This document shows, one piece after another, positions 55,662 through 55,785 of a stretch of DNA of 55,785 bases. The translations under genes were made by a program, and so were the position numbers. The first letter of the stretch is position 1; every line of letters begins with the position of its first letter. Where the stretch lies: NCBI GenBank assembly GCA_016867635.1, contig VGJC01000003.1:1-55785 (forward strand), in the 5' to 3' direction. This DNA is from Candidatus Aminicenantota bacterium (GTDB lineage: Bacteria; Acidobacteriota; Aminicenantia; Aminicenantales; Saccharicenantaceae). Under the pieces are notes generated by a model. It was given only the letters and a program-made list of their open reading frames with translations. It ran no database searches and was not told the origin of the DNA.

Positions 55662-55785
55662 GGCCTCGGGGATCGCCCTCGGTCGCTGCGGTGATTCCGG
55701 GCGCCTGCGAGCTGGCCGGTCTCGGCGGCTCGCGAAACTCGCGGGATCCAGACTAGCCCTCAGGATAGCAGGCTCGGACATCGCG
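55662..55785. repeat. Large nested inverted repeat, copy C (cut by the window end)
   Basis: Left half of the same element as copies A and B, in the same orientation, 25 bp after the second M14 gene. It begins GGCCTCGGGGATCGCCC, contains GCGGTGATTCC and CGGCTCGCGA, and runs to ACATCGCG at the last base. Differences from A/B are few (for example CGCCC for CGTCC in the outer arm, GACTAG for GACCAG in the loop). Confidence 0.9.

Overview
This is a GC-rich bacterial chromosome segment of about 55.8 kb with dense coding on both strands. The organism is a Gram-negative-type (diderm) heterotroph. Evidence for that is a predicted outer-membrane beta-barrel, a Tat-exported oxidoreductase, a lipoprotein phosphatase and secreted metallopeptidases. 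The mix of housekeeping genes with M14/M28 peptidases, DUF1080 and Gfo/Idh proteins resembles Acidobacteriota in the broad sense (including Candidatus Aminicenantes). That placement is my inference from gene content; I ran no search.

Layout. (1) 1-2950: end of mnmG, then parA, parB and a bactofilin in an overlapping operon, with a parS-like 16-mer inside the end of mnmG. (2) 3041-9829: pyrG, a phosphohexomutase and a mannose-1-phosphate guanylyltransferase (GDP-mannose supply), then a large kinase-like multi-spanning membrane protein. (3) 9843-14902, minus strand: aspS, hisS, accA and a SpoU-type RNA methyltransferase. (4) 15015-20897: a membrane/beta-barrel protein, a ferredoxin-like protein, a YhhN protein, a thymidylate-synthase-family protein and a long-chain acyl-CoA synthetase. 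(5) 21200-29846: a DNA-damage and oxidative-stress neighbourhood (radC, recA, Fe/Mn superoxide dismutase, class II photolyase, uvrA). It is interrupted by an AT-rich island with a small membrane protein plus Fis-type HTH pair, and it ends in mntP. (6) 29953-33078: a MenA-like prenyltransferase, an SDR and an MFS transporter. (7) 33356-39395: an acetate/ACP module: acpS, an AcsA-type acetyl-CoA synthetase, a dedicated acyl carrier protein and a Kbl-type alpha-oxoamine synthase. A convergent acetate-permease-like symporter with its DUF485 partner follows. (8) 39607-42900: one 1097-residue protein joining PHP, Cache, PAS, two CBS and DUF294 nucleotidyltransferase domains. (9) 43008-55636: exported degradative enzymes: an M28 peptidase, an alkaline phosphatase, a HEAT/DUF1080/DUF1080 protein coupled to a Tat-exported Gfo/Idh oxidoreductase, and two tandem M14 peptidase paralogues.

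Two families of non-coding repeats run through the window. One is a roughly 210-250 bp nested inverted repeat with three copies (13904, 20897 and 55662, the last cut by the window end). The other is a group of short palindromes bounded by GGGGACATG (31799, 35468, 35795), two of which sit between genes of the acetate/ACP module. The strongest candidates for something undescribed are the PHP-to-DUF294 fusion, the AcpS/AcsA/ACP/Kbl module, the large nested palindromic repeat, and the kinase-like membrane protein beside the GDP-mannose genes. No tRNA, rRNA, CRISPR array or transposase gene was recognised.
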